Shown here: positions 22,901-34,331 of the stretch, piece after piece | Numbering within the stretch: the first letter of the stretch is position 1 | Layout: every line of letters starts with the position of its first letter | Origin: Fragilaria crotonensis | Taxonomy: Eukaryota; Bacillariophyta; Fragilariophyceae; Fragilariales; Fragilariaceae | Reading direction: 5' to 3' | Length of the DNA stretch: 64,000 nt | Assembly: GCA_022925895.1 (NCBI GenBank) | Contig: JAKSYS010000018.1 | Span: 182,069 to 246,068, forward strand | Notes under the pieces: generated by a model | What the model saw: the letters and a program-made list of their open reading frames with translations, nothing else | Database searches by the model: none | Told to the model about the DNA's origin: nothing | Position numbers and translations under genes: made by a program

Positions 22901-25440
22901 TGGGTCAATTGGTGCATATTGCCAGCTTTATGAAGCAAAACTTGAAAGAAGTGACGGCCTATGTCAGCGAAAGCGACGCGATAGAACTTGATGATCTCGG
23001 CGTCGAAGGTGTTGGCCAAAGTAACAGCAGCCCTGATGACACCACATCAAACAATGTCAGGTGTTCTTCAATCGACAACTTTCAAGGCGAAGAAGCAGAG
23101 ATTGTTGTTGTGTCGCTCGTTAGATCCAATCCCAGTGGGATGATAGGCTTTCTGAAGGAACCGCAGCGTGTCAATGTTTTGCTTTCTCGAGCGCGATCCG
23201 GTATGTTCCTCGTCGGCAATCAGAAGACGCTTACATTGAAATCCGGAAACTCCGTATGGAGTCCACTTTTTGACTTGATGCATCAGCGCGGGCAGATCCA
23301 GAAGGGGCTTCCGTCAGTATGTCAACTCCATCCTCAAGACGACGAAGTTATTCTGAGAAGTGTGGAAGATTTTCGAAACATCGGCCCAACGGAGGATGTG
23401 ATCGTCCGTGCATGTTTCGTATGCAGTGCGGACACGCCTGCCCAAAATCGTGCCATCCAATCGATCAAGGACATCTTCGTGCGCAGAAGGAGTGCTCTCA
23501 GCCTTGTCGTCGATTCCCTCCAGAGTGCACTCTCCTTCACGTCTGTGCGAAGATGTGTTGCCAGGAGTGCGGACCATGCGCCGCTCTAGTTAAATCCGTT
23601 GCGTTACCATGCGGGCACATTTTGGATGTGGCAAGGTGCCACGACGTCCGAAATGCGGAAGCACTCAAGAAGTGTTCCACTAGCTGCAAGGCACCAACAC
23701 AACACACATTTTTACGCTGCGGTCATGTATGCCAAACCTCTTGTACTAATTCGAGACAGGAGGTCCCACGTTGCCCGTCGTTGTGTGATGCCCTCCTTAC
23801 GTTTGGCCATAGGTGTAAGAACAAGTAAGTGGTTATCTGCGATCATGATTGCGCGATGGAATCGCTCCTAACCATTTCCTTGCCAAGATGTGGAATGTGT
23901 GCTGCTGGTCATCTGTGCAAGGCGTCCTGTGCTCGATCGTTGTTTTGTTCCCATTTGTGCGGCCGAGCTTGTCATGACGGCAAGGAATGCGAACCATGCA
24001 AAGAAAAATGCCAAAGAGCATGCAATCACTCAGTTTGTCCGAGGCAGTGTTGTGATCCGGTAAGTCACCGAACAAAATGAGCGTTGACCGCACCCGCCGG
24101 TTTGCTTACAATTCCATGTTTTTATGCTCGCTTTTCAATCTTGGTAAGTGCTCATCCTGTGTGGAACCGTGCGACTGGATATGCGACCACAAAGGGCAAT
24201 GCCCTCTCGTGTGTGGAGCACCCTGCTCGCGTCTCCCTTGCAACGAGGTAAGTCTGCGCATCAATGTGGCTGGCAAAGCAATTCATACGCCTTCTCAACA
24301 CCTGCGTCTTAGCGTTGTAGCAAAATTTTATCGTGTGGTCATCGATGTCCATCTCTTTGTGGCGAGGACTGTCCTCTCGTCGAATTCTGTCAGATTTGTG
24401 GCGCGAAGCAGTCTGGAACGCCCGACATGATACTGCTCCAAAGCTATGCTGAGATTGATTTGGGCGACGACCCGGTAATTGTTTTGCGGTGTGGTCACTT
24501 CTACACCGTATCTACTCTCGATGGTCTATTTGAGATGGAATCTGTTTTTGAAAGTAACCAGCAAGGACAGTTGATCGGGTTGCGAAGTGTGCAAGATTCA
24601 ATCAGGTCCGAGAAGCACATACTCTGCCCAGAGTGCAGAATGCCTATTCAAAACGTCTATCGATATGGTCGTATCCTGAAATTTTCGGAACTCCGTGCAC
24701 TTGAAAGGAAGCATATGATGGCAATGAACCAATTAATGAGGATTGTGACTGCGTCAGGAACTCAACCCTTAATTGCTATGCTAGAGAAGCTAAAATTGCA
24801 AATCATGCGAAGTCCCATGAAAATCATCTGGGAAGCCTCGGCGGGACATTCCGATGTCTTTGTACCAAACCCTCCGCCATCGCAGCGCATCCGGATTCTC
24901 GAATTGCTGGCCGATGCTCACAAGTCAAATATAGGAAAATTCGAAGATGATTTCTACAACAAATCAGTTTCGTATTATCAAGAGGGAATCCAACTTGCCA
25001 CTGAGAGCTCGAGTATTAATTCGAACGCACGACTGCGCCTTGCGTTGGAATTCCTGATCTCGAAATGGAGGTCCCCAAGCCCAGCATTGACTATGGAGAT
25101 AAAAAGCCTCCTAGAATGGATTCTTCAGCAGGAGCATATCCCGGACCTGAAGATGGTGGCGTCACAGCGCTTAGACCAGCTGCTTAACCCAGGAAAGATG
25201 ATTGCTGAAGTCGTTGCTGCTATGAACGTGGTTGATGGATATGACTATGGAGGTGGTTGGGCAAGTCACTGGTTTCAATGTTTAAACGGTCATCCGTTTT
25301 TCATCGGTGAATGTGGTGGGGCGATGGAGGTATCGAGATGTTTTGAATGTGGAGAGGCAATAGGTGGTGAGAGACACGTCCTGTTGGCCTCTAACCGACC
25401 GGTCACTGGAGTTGTTGCTGTTGCATTGAGACATGCTTGA
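19987..25440 (+). CDS. ZNFX1-type helicase with NFX1 zinc fingers and RZ finger (many frameshifts)
   Basis: Large SF1 (UPF1-like) RNA helicase of the NFX1-type zinc-finger-1 family. Animal and nematode members act in antiviral sensing and small-RNA inheritance. Probable start is MGRKSGYRGGGRN with a Gly/Arg-rich leader. The Walker A motif IQGPPGTGKTF is at about 21598-21630, followed by VCYTNHALDQFL. DEAD-box-like VVVEEAGEVLEAHVL, GDHKQLRP, QRRMRPEIS and the motif V/VI region SSIDNFQGEEAEIVVVSLVR then RVNVLLSRARSGMFLVG follow. About eight Cys/His-rich NFX1 fingers lie at 23405-24420. They are separated by three GTAAGT introns: 23825-23887, 24060-24148 and 24248-24312. A C-terminal RZ finger shows CLNGHPFFIGECGG and CFECGEAIGG. 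At least six single-base frame changes lie upstream of 21,760. About 1,745 residues. Confidence 0.9.
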
Positions 25441-25675
25441 CCCATCCTCTAATAATCGCTTGTCATACGATGATCAAGTGTTTTGGCGCTATCGCATTTA
25501 GCTATGCTGACACCCGGCTCCTACGCACTGGTTCCACTGCCCCCAAAAGGTTCCCAAAGTATACAAGGGCTTCAATTTAACGATTCCAAGATAGTGTCAC
25601 TAATGCTAAAGTGCTTTCCGATACTACGTGATGAACTTATGATCTGTCATAGGTGTGTGATAGGCACGTACTGCT
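25441..25675. other. 3' flanks of convergent ZNFX1 and VPS41 genes
   Basis: A short open frame on the plus strand has no coding character. No terminator or RNA recognised. Confidence 0.4.
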
Positions 25676-28600
25676 CTAACGCATCGACAGACGCGCGCTC
25701 AATCGATACCGACTCGGTCTCTCGATAGGGCGTCGCAAGCCAGGCGTCGGTCGATCTCCTATTTGTGAAATAAGGGACATTTCGGGAATTGTATACTCGA
25801 CACTATTGGCGATGCAACTTTGTCGTAAGCCACGTCTAGATCTGTGACCCAGCTCTCGTAATAGGCCGATACGATCTTTTCGGCAGACTTCCGCTGCCGC
25901 CTCGTGCATGGTCAGCTTCATGCGATAATCAGCGACAGCCGCTACCAACCGTGGCCTGAGGCCTTCAATGTTCATTCCTCGGAATGCTGGAGACCAAAGG
26001 GCCACATCAGCCCCACAAAGCGCTGCAGCTTCAAGAAGAGACCCGAACATTGTTCCGTCGACCTTGCCCTCTTCGCCATCTATCGTTTCCCTCGTTCACC
26101 TCCTGCCATGCAGTGCTCGATGAGTGTCTCCCAGAGAATCGTGGTATGCACTTTGTTGCGCTGGGCGTACGCCGCCGCTAGCATGACAGACTTCGCACCT
26201 TTCAAGTAGAGGCCGAGAACTTGTTGAGAATCTTCTTCCGATCCATCACCATAATGCTCGATGACATAGGCAAGTTCAAGGGCGAATGAGGTAGGAAATT
26301 CAGCAACATCTTCCATGCCATCAGAGCGCTTGGTTTCCAACAACCGACGAACCTCGTCGGGTCGTATTCCTCCCAATGGCAACGCAGCCTTAAGGAACAG
26401 GAGGAGAGGGGTGGTCTTCCGCTCTTGATTGTACACCTCTGTCCCGAGCAAGGAAACAGCGGAATCCTTGTCCTCGGAAAAATCGACGTACAGCTCCAGG
26501 TGTGCCCGGTGGAGTTCGGTGACGGCCCTTGGGGGAACAGAGTTGGTTGGAAAGTCAACATATATTTCAGGTCTTCTCGTAAACATCAAATTCAGATACC
26601 AGTGCAGTAACGATGGGCTTGATCGCAACTGTTCTGCAACGTAGTTGATAGGCAACGTCTCATCGCCGTCCCTTGGAGTTTTCGACAATTCTGAATCTGC
26701 CGAGTTGACGCTGGATGCACCCGATGCGGCGCTGTCGAATCTTGAGCGAGCGGGCGGGGGAACACTGCATTCAACTAGGAAGTTTCCGACAACTTCGAGA
26801 CCCAGCAGGCGCACCAGCGAAATCAACGGGGGCGAGAGGTTCTCGTCATTTCCATTGCCCAGCATTTTCGAGTCCAACAGCGAGCCGTGAAGATAGTGAC
26901 GCTCCACCATTGCGAGGACGAACCCGAACTGGCGATAAACTATGGGATCGCCTTTCCCTTTACCGTGGTTGATGATCTCAACCGCACGCGCTTCGACCAC
27001 GGCTAGAGGTTCTGGAGAGAAAAGACTTCCAATCACGAGATAGCAATGCAAAGCCGCGTCGTACTTCATCATCATAACATTAAGCTCGGCCATGGCGAGG
27101 AGAGACACTTTTGTGTTGAGGGGGTACGGAGACGTTGACGCACTAGCAACGCTCTCGTCAGTACGGTTGTCGCTTTTCAAGATCGGCGCTCGCGATGACA
27201 CCATCGCAATCATCTCTTTTATCTGAAAGAGACTGTCTGACGGAGAGTCGACTATGGTAGGACCAGAATTGTTGGTCGTGACCACACTAATTGGAGGTTT
27301 AGGTTGGCCGGGCAACGCTGTTGGAATCTCCAAATAACAAGCAGCAGATTGAGTAAGCCTTCGTTGAAGTGCCAAGGCAAGGCTTTCGTAAGCAGCATCA
27401 GGGACAACATCGTTGGTACGACGTTTTCTTCGCTGTTCTTCGACAAACTGTTCATGAAATTGGATCTTCTCTCGTAATGCATGGGTAGGTCCCCACGCAC
27501 CAAGAGCAGCAAGGAACCGATTCACAGCCTCGTCCATGACATCAGGGGACGTCACTACCACATCGCCGTCAGCCGACTTCAGCATTGTTTCTATTTCACC
27601 AAATAAAGCGCTCAAAACTCCTTCATAAAGTTCTGAGGGAAGCTTGGGATCTGCAAAGAGATGAGTTAGTTTCACAATTTGGCGAACGAGTAGCAGCCCA
27701 GGATCGATACATACCGCGAACAGGAAGCTGATCACACAGAACAAATAGGGCTCCGGGTATGCGAGCAAATTCGTTGACCCAAAGCTCCCAGCGCTGAAGG
27801 CTTCCTCCCAGAAGAACAGGTGTGGACTTTGCAGCTAGCTCTAATCTACGGATCGACAACTTTGTTCATTCCGATGGCTTCCATCATCTTCTATGCAGAG
27901 GACTGTTCGAAGAAAAGAATCCACTAGGCTGTCCATATCATGCCTTCGAACCCTTCTCTTGTGACGTAGTGCTCGATTCAATGCCAAACCAACCTTGTGG
28001 CGGGCGAGGGCGTGTGATATTGCGTCGTCCACGTCACTGGCACGAATTGTCACCAGATCAGCAGGTGAGCTAACAACTAGCACAGGCGCTACACTTCCGC
28101 GTATCATGGTATCCGTCACAAGACTTGAAGATTGTCGGAGTACGAAGCCATAATCATCGCTATCATCGTCAGACTTCATCTCGTCAGCAGACTTGTCTTC
28201 GCCACTGTTCGTTCCGTCAAACTCTATCGAGGCCAGGTTCCACCGCAAATGAGAATCCAAAATGTAGCCTTATCAGTGTTGCTTGCGAAGAGATTGAAGT
28301 CAAAGTCTTTGTCCGGCGTTGTACCTTCTTCTTCCGCTTCTGCAGTATCTTCCAAACGAGGAATCGAAAAACTAGATACCATGTTGTATGCACTCGCAGA
28401 TTCTTGAATTGGTCCTCCTTGAGTTGAAACAAATTGGGAAGGAAATCTCATGATAGGCAGGGCATCCGCATACGTAACCGTTCCCTCGGATCTTGAAACG
28501 ACTTGCACTTCAACATCGTTGGGGCCGTCTGTCCCCTCTCTGTCCTCGTCAACATTCGGTACAAGTCCCAATACTAACAAATGATCCTTGTCAAGCGGAG

Positions 28601-29945
28601 CGACGCCACAGGCGACACAATCCAGTTCCCATGCCATGCTGCATTCAACCTGTCGTCGCTTCATAATTGTACTACAGTAGAAACCTCAGCTGCATGCATC
28701 GATCCACTTGCCATAATAGAAGAACCCGAGACATCTGGGACGGCTGACTGTCGTACAATGGTTTCCTTAATGGTCATGGTCATGACGCAATCTCCCCACG
28801 CAACCAAGAGATTACTGCTGGTTTCGAAACAGAGACATGGCTTCAAATCGGAAATAGTGGGATACAAAGAGGCACGGGCACCGACAGGACGATCAATATG
28901 GGCAATGCGTGTCATACTGTCAACATCAAAGATCTTGATGCCGCTGTATAGGAACGTAGCGCGATCGAGATGAGAATGCAAGAACGGCAATGGTGAATTT
29001 GAACGTAAACTCCACTAACGAAAAAAATATGTATTTGCGACCTTACCTTGCATCTGCCCATGCCACAAGTGTTCCTCTCCATGTCATGGCTTCAACACAG
29101 TCACCAGCGGTGGCCTGATATATGACTGCATCATTGCGTCGTTGAAATACAAAACCTCGCTTGGTGAGCACCAAACGTCCATCGGAAAACGCAACCAGCA
29201 GAGATTTCTCACGGCGTTTCTTGTAGCATGGGTCCAAGACAAGACACGTCGGTGCTCCAAAGGATGAGGAGTACAGGATACGAGATACTTGAGCTGACGA
29301 TGTCTTGAGAGCGTTGGATGGGTCTGTTGAGGCACTGCTACCCGACGACTGACCCGCAAGATTTGTTAAGAAGGACTTGAAAACATTGTCCTGTTCAGGC
29401 TCTTGAGTTGAAACCTCGGCAGGAGTGCCATAGCGAACTTCCCAAATGGCACAGCAACCGGAAACATTGATGGCTGCTAGACAGTTCGCGCTGGCGTCTA
29501 GACTAACGTCGACAATCGCCACTTGCTCACCTGTGGCATTGACTTGAAGTTGTTTCGAATCCAAGATTGCCGCTCCTGATTCAAGTAGAATGAACGAGAC
29601 AGTCCCATCGCTGTGACCTGTCAGTAGCACTGGTTGTTGTCCCAGATCCGACGACACTTCGACAGTCCCGTCTTCTCGACGAGGCAAAAGGACACGACCG
29701 AGTTGAGAGCAACTGCATTTACTTGACAGAGGCATGCTCGTGGCTGTCGACGGAACTCGCCGGGGAAGGCGTGACACCGATCCATTTATGCGACTGTACT
29801 TGAACAGCGGCATGGCATTCTCATCAAACGAGTCTATTTCATCGCATTCGGAGGACGCTGCCGTTGCCTCGTCCGCCACTCCCGGAAGTTTCGTTCCCTG
29901 ATCTTGCTCGTCGGCGACATTGTTGTCTTCACCTTCCGATACCAT
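25676..29945 (-). CDS. VPS41, HOPS complex subunit (several frameshifts)
   Basis: Subunit of the HOPS tether that drives fusion with the late endosome, vacuole or lysosome. The N-terminal WD40 propeller is visible (VLLTGHSDGTVSFIL; LVFKRG-like LVLTKRGFVF; AMTWRGTLVAWADA joined by an intron to GIKIFDVDSMTRI). After that come the VPS41-like ACGVAPLDKDHLLVLG and the clathrin-repeat region with RRLELAAKSTPVLLGG and RWELWVNEFARIPG. Near the C-terminus is MNIEGLRPRLVAAVADYRM. GT-AG introns: 28944-29046 and 27651-27714. Frame changes occur near 28665, 28255, 27865, 26075 and 25990. No C-terminal RING finger is visible, unlike animal VPS41. The locus implies about 1,370 residues, long for the family because of acidic and Ser-rich insertions. 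Confidence 0.88.
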
Positions 29946-30501
29946 TCTGCGTCAGTGATATGGGTAGCGTTGAAACGATTCTCCAATCTATAGACTACCT
30001 GTAGGACTCTGAGTTCTAGTTGTAGTACGACAATGTGACTGAATTCGATAATGTACCAATGGATATCATGGTTTGTGTCATCACATCTCACACACTCACA
30101 CACACTGAACCCTTCCCAGATTCCGGTGACATCCAATTTCGAGCGTGAAACCGGTAATTGCGAGTTATATGGAATTTTATTTATCAGTCTTTGGTACGAA
30201 TTGTCCTTCAAGCGAGGGTTTTTCTATAACGTTGCAAATGTGCATGCGTACAGGTACATGAAACATACTGTGGCTCGTAGTCTACTTCCGGAATCCGGTA
30301 CTACAGTACATGTATTGTTACAGGTTGCAGTATTTGTTGTCTGACGACTGACGAACAGTCAAAAATACTGTGAGCAAAAGACAGAATACACGATTGTACG
30401 GTAAACTGTAAACTCCAACACAAGGGGAAAGAATACGTTTTCCTCTCAACAAATAAAGCAAGACGCATTGTCAGTCCACACTCTTCCATGACCTCAGTCA
30501 C
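29946..30501. other. Intergenic, VPS41 promoter side
   Basis: Short ORFs only. A CACACACTCACACACAC-like CA-rich patch lies near 30084-30104. No RNA gene recognised. Confidence 0.35.
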
Positions 30502-30807
30502 CTATATACAATCTACAGTTACACAAGATCTATAGGCACCGTGATCCTTGTATTTCAACTTCAGAGGTTGTTTGCTGCAGAGGTTACACATTGATGACAC
30601 GGATAATAACGAAGGGATTCTTGAGGATCCTTGACAGACGTCGTCACTTTTCTGCCGCCAAAGTTCTGGGATCTTCACTTCTAAGGCATGTGCTCGTTCG
30701 GGCGATTTCTCCGTTGGTGCCATTCGCCACTCTGGTGTTTTAAACTTTTCCAGTGCAACAACTTCTCGATGCAGTCGATCCCTTGCCAGACTGGACATTG
30801 GCACCCA
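30502..30807 (-). CDS. Possible small Cys-containing protein
   Basis: Minus-strand open frame, with a possible start at MSSLARDRLHREVVALEKF. It is Lys/Glu/Arg-rich and ends with a CNLCSKQPLKLK...C segment that could hold a metal. It lies head-to-head with the tRNase Z gene, and the opposite strand is also open here, so coding status is unproven. No family recognised. Confidence 0.28.
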   Translation of the reverse strand, partial: WVPMSSLARDRLHREVVALEKFKTPEWRMAPTEKSPERAHALEVKIPELWRQKSDDVCQGSSRIPSLLSVSSMCNLCSKQPLKLKYKDHGAYRSCVTVDCI

Positions 30808-30894
30808 ACGGCGGTGGTATGTAATACCGGAATGCACCTTTACCTTCAACCACTCTGTACACGACGACCATCCACTCTCGGAGTATATTTCAAC

Positions 30895-32160
30895 ATGTCT
30901 TTCTTCCGAAGATCGCCCTCAAGATAGCCCTATTGACACCGACGTTTCTCTTTACTTTATTGGGACCGGTGGTAGCTGTCCAACCAAAGATCGAATATGT
31001 TCGTCAACATTGCTGCGCCTTGGTCCACAATCATTCCTCTTTGATGTTAGCGAAGGGGCGCAACGCCAGTTGATGTTCACCCGAATGACGCTCAAAGACA
31101 TTAACAAAATATTCATCACTCACATGCACGCGGATCATATTCTTGGCCTGCCAGGGATGCTTTTGTTCTTGAACCAAGTTTCTCTAATGAGAAAGCTTAA
31201 CGCAATTGGGAACACGGAACCGACGACAATTGATATCTACGGACCTCCCGGTCTATTCAATTATATTGCCATGACTTTGGAACTAAGTAGGACAGGAAAC
31301 TTGTTTCATCCTTTGTGGTGCATGAACTCATGGGAAGTGACGAGGACCGCCAAGTCTCGAGTATTGGTAGAGACGCCAGACACTCGTCCTTTCCAGAGTT
31401 TAGACGATCCAATTTGACTCGAAAGGCCATTCCTAGGAACGACGATGGCACCTGGACAATCGAAACTCCGTCTGTGAAGAACCCGCTTGATCGTCAGGAC
31501 GACCGTTCCCAAGGTTTCCACATATTTGCCGCCGAAATCGAGCACGTGCATAGGGTTCCAACATTTGGATACACCGTGAAGGAACAAGATCCTGAATTCA
31601 GAATTGACGCGGACAAGGCTAGAGCATGCGGCATCGCACCGAGTCGCAAGTACAGGTTGCTCAAAGGCGGACATAGTGTCATGTCAGATGACGGAACTCG
31701 AATGGTGCACCCAGAAGAAGTGCTCACTAATGAAGTCAGGCGCAAGGCACGAAAGTTCGCATTCGTAGGGGATACCTCCAAATTCTCCCCAGCCATGATC
31801 AAATTGTGCCAAGACTGCGACGTACTCGTGCACGAGGCTACGGTTCATGATGATTCGGTCAATGAAGCGATCCGTCGAGGACATTCGACTCCGGGAATGG
31901 CAGGGCAAGTTGCGCAAGAAGTGAATGCCCAAGTTCTTGTTCTTAACCACATCAGCAACAAATTCTGGACAGACGACGAGTTGTCTGAGATCGTGACTGC
32001 TGCCGAGAAGACAAACAAGGGTGTTAGCTCCGTCGTTGTCGCACATGACTTTATGGAAATGAAGGTCCCCTTGCATGGTTTTGATTTGACTCGAAACAAC
32101 GGGAATGATGAAACCGAGGAATCGCTAGGAGATGCAGCACGTACGGCAGAAGGAGCATGA
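30895..32160 (+). CDS. tRNase Z (ElaC-type, metallo-beta-lactamase fold), two frameshifts
   Basis: Endonuclease that removes the 3' trailer of pre-tRNAs. Signatures: N-terminal LYFIGTGGSCPTKDR, FDVSEGAQRQL, the Zn-binding ITHMHADHILGLPG, then YGPPGLFNYI, KFAFVGDTSKFSP, VLVHEATVHD, the family GHST motif in RRGHSTPGMAGQVA, and LNHIS. The start at ATG 30895 (MSFFRRSP) requires dropping one C from CCC 30916-30918; the long frame below it has no ATG upstream. A second shift near 31310-31315 joins GNLFHP to VVHELMG. Length about 420 residues, the short-form type. No clear targeting peptide. Confidence 0.9.
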
Positions 32161-32196
32161 CATTACAATTACCCAAATGTTAATTTTCGTTGAATG

Positions 32197-33767
32197 TTAT
32201 GCTTTCTTCAATTTTGTTTCTTCGAAGTTTAGCGCGCCGACCAGGGCGTGGATAGCAAGCCCGCCACCAAAACCAACAGTCGGGCTTGTCAAGGCCGTCA
32301 CAACTCCAGTTCCCCAACCAATGACAGCGTCGACCCCTCCTAATTTCATCAAATCCTTTGGTACACAAACTCCACTAATCACTGCGCTGACAATGACTGC
32401 ACTCAGAGCAGCCTTTGGTGTTTGCGACATGATACTCATATACGGTAACAAATAAATCCACGCCACCGCCGTCACCATGCAGGCCAATTGGGAGGTTGCG
32501 CCAGTCATGCGAGAAACGAGTGACCGCGATAGGGATCCGGACACTGGAGCCGATCCGCACGCCCCCGCCACCACGCAGGACACACCCTGAGCCATCAATT
32601 CGCGAGGAGCCGACCAGGGAATGTTGTCTTCCGTCTCAAAGCCAGATGCGATCCCCATGATGGATAAGAAATTGACGCCGGCAAAGAGTGTGGCTGACAC
32701 AAAGAGCATGGCCCATGAGTTTCCGAATTGTTCGACAATTGGGACTTGCGTAATCAACTCTTTCAAATCCAAAAACTCGATCGGAATCTTCACGGCACCA
32801 CCAAAGAAAGACATGCCGGCGTCTGGATCGAGGGACGGAATGTCACCCACAACATCTCCGGAGTAATTGAAATACATGCTGAACAGCGTAGCAACAGCTG
32901 TTACAATGATGACTTCTGTGCCGGGCGGACACACTTTTGGAAGGAAAGAACTTCCTTTCATGACGAAAACGACACCAACGGCAAACACAATGGTTGGCAT
33001 GATCGCCCATAGTTGTGGATTCGTGAGACCAAAGAAAAAGGTTGACACATTGACCGCTCCAGTGGCCGCAGGAAAGCTGCTTTTGATCAACTTGACGTAG
33101 GTGTTGACAACCGATGCTGCCAAATGTGAGTTAAGATCCTTGGAACCTTTTGCAAAGAGTCCATTTGGGACCGCTGACGTGAAAACTCCAACGGAACAAC
33201 CCCATTTGAAGCCCGTCCGTACCTGCTTTGGCACCAGTTGCGCAAGCTTCCCAAACCCGATGAATGCTAACACTGCAGAGGCGAGACCGACGTATAGCGA
33301 ATATGCCGCGACCAGTTTGACATACGCCTCTTCTCCGTGTTCTGCAACGTACACATCTCCGCCAAGATCGGTCTTGGCCATGAGAGCGGTAATGGCCGTG
33401 ACCCCCGAATTCATATAGGGTGATCCAGTGACCAAACCCCATGCTAGGAGTGAAGGACCCGCTGTCGAAAGGCCTCGGTATCCCGCGTAACCAACCGTCT
33501 CAGCGTATGCGATGAGCTGCGGCACAGACGTTGCTGCCATTATGATGCCAGAGAGGATATCTCGCAGCGGACTTGCATTGCGTTGCGGATGGAGAGACTG
33601 ATGTGAGAATGAAATCCGAAGATCGCACAAGGAGCGTGCTGGTGCCGATCTCACTTACTTGAACTTTGGGTAACCCATGTTGGACGAGAAGGTCAATAGT
33701 GTTGCTATAAACGAAAAGGAGGGAATTGAACAATTGATGGTCGCTTTTCACTTTTCTGTTGCGACAT
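32197..33767 (-). CDS. SulP/SLC26-family anion transporter without STAS domain
   Basis: Polytopic membrane transporter of sulfate or other anions. Exon 2 (32197-33597) and exon 1 (33659-33767) are joined across a 61-bp GTAAGT intron (33598-33658). The SulP entry motif is clear: LRDILSGIIMAATSVPQLIAYAE. About ten to twelve hydrophobic segments follow, with PYMNSGVTAITALMA, LWAIMPTIVFAVGVVFV, GSAPVSGSLSRSLV and TPKAALSAVIVSAVISGV. The chain ends soon after the last helix, so the C-terminal STAS domain usual in SLC26 is absent. The start MSQQKSEKRPSIVQFPPF needs one T less in a four-T run (AAAA 33714-33717 on the plus strand). Substrate not decidable from sequence. Confidence 0.88.
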
Positions 33768-34331
33768 CAACAAAAATGTGGGTGGGGATACAGACACGTG
33801 GAACGCGCGGCCAATCTGAGACGCAAAACGTCAGTACATCAGTACATCAGTACATCAGTATTGTACTTTGTACAATCGTACCTGGTACTGTAAATACAAG
33901 GAGATACGTCCTCGACATGCAATACGTCATACGTCGTACTGGTAAGTATTTGTACGCACGCCGCATGATCGCATTTACGAAGTACTCCGGAGTACTCTGT
34001 ACTGGTCCATGTAGACTCCATTCCAGAAGTAAAGCAAGTGACATGTGACGTCATTGAGGATTGCGATGTGGGATATGGGTGCTGCGAGCAGTGCGCGTAT
34101 GGCATACACTCGGTTCTTGATCGAACATCCTCGATGACATGCCCTCCTTCGCACACACGTCATGCGCCTCCCAAATCGAATGCCCACCTTGCCATTTTCT
34201 TATTTTTCTCCTTTTCTTCACTGCTGAGTGCTGTGCAGACAGATGCAAGGTAGTCATCCAGTCCGAAGTAATCCAATTTCGAATACAGACAAAAGCCTCA
34301 TATTCACTCGACGAACCGACTCCACTTTACG
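33768..34331. other. Divergent intergenic region, GTAC-rich
   Basis: Contains CAGTACATCAGTACATCAGT (tandem 9-mer) at about 33831-33857 and several GTAC palindromes up to 34010. Likely shared promoter of the SulP and MATE genes. Confidence 0.4.

Noticed and set aside
23825-23887. In-frame TAA in the ZNFX1 zinc-finger region as a recoded stop
   Set aside because: A GTAAGT donor, a CTAAC branch-like site and a CAAG acceptor define a 63-bp intron that restores HRCKNKCGMC.
32621-33418. Plus-strand ORFs inside the SulP gene
   Set aside because: Shadows of a clear membrane-transporter frame on the minus strand.
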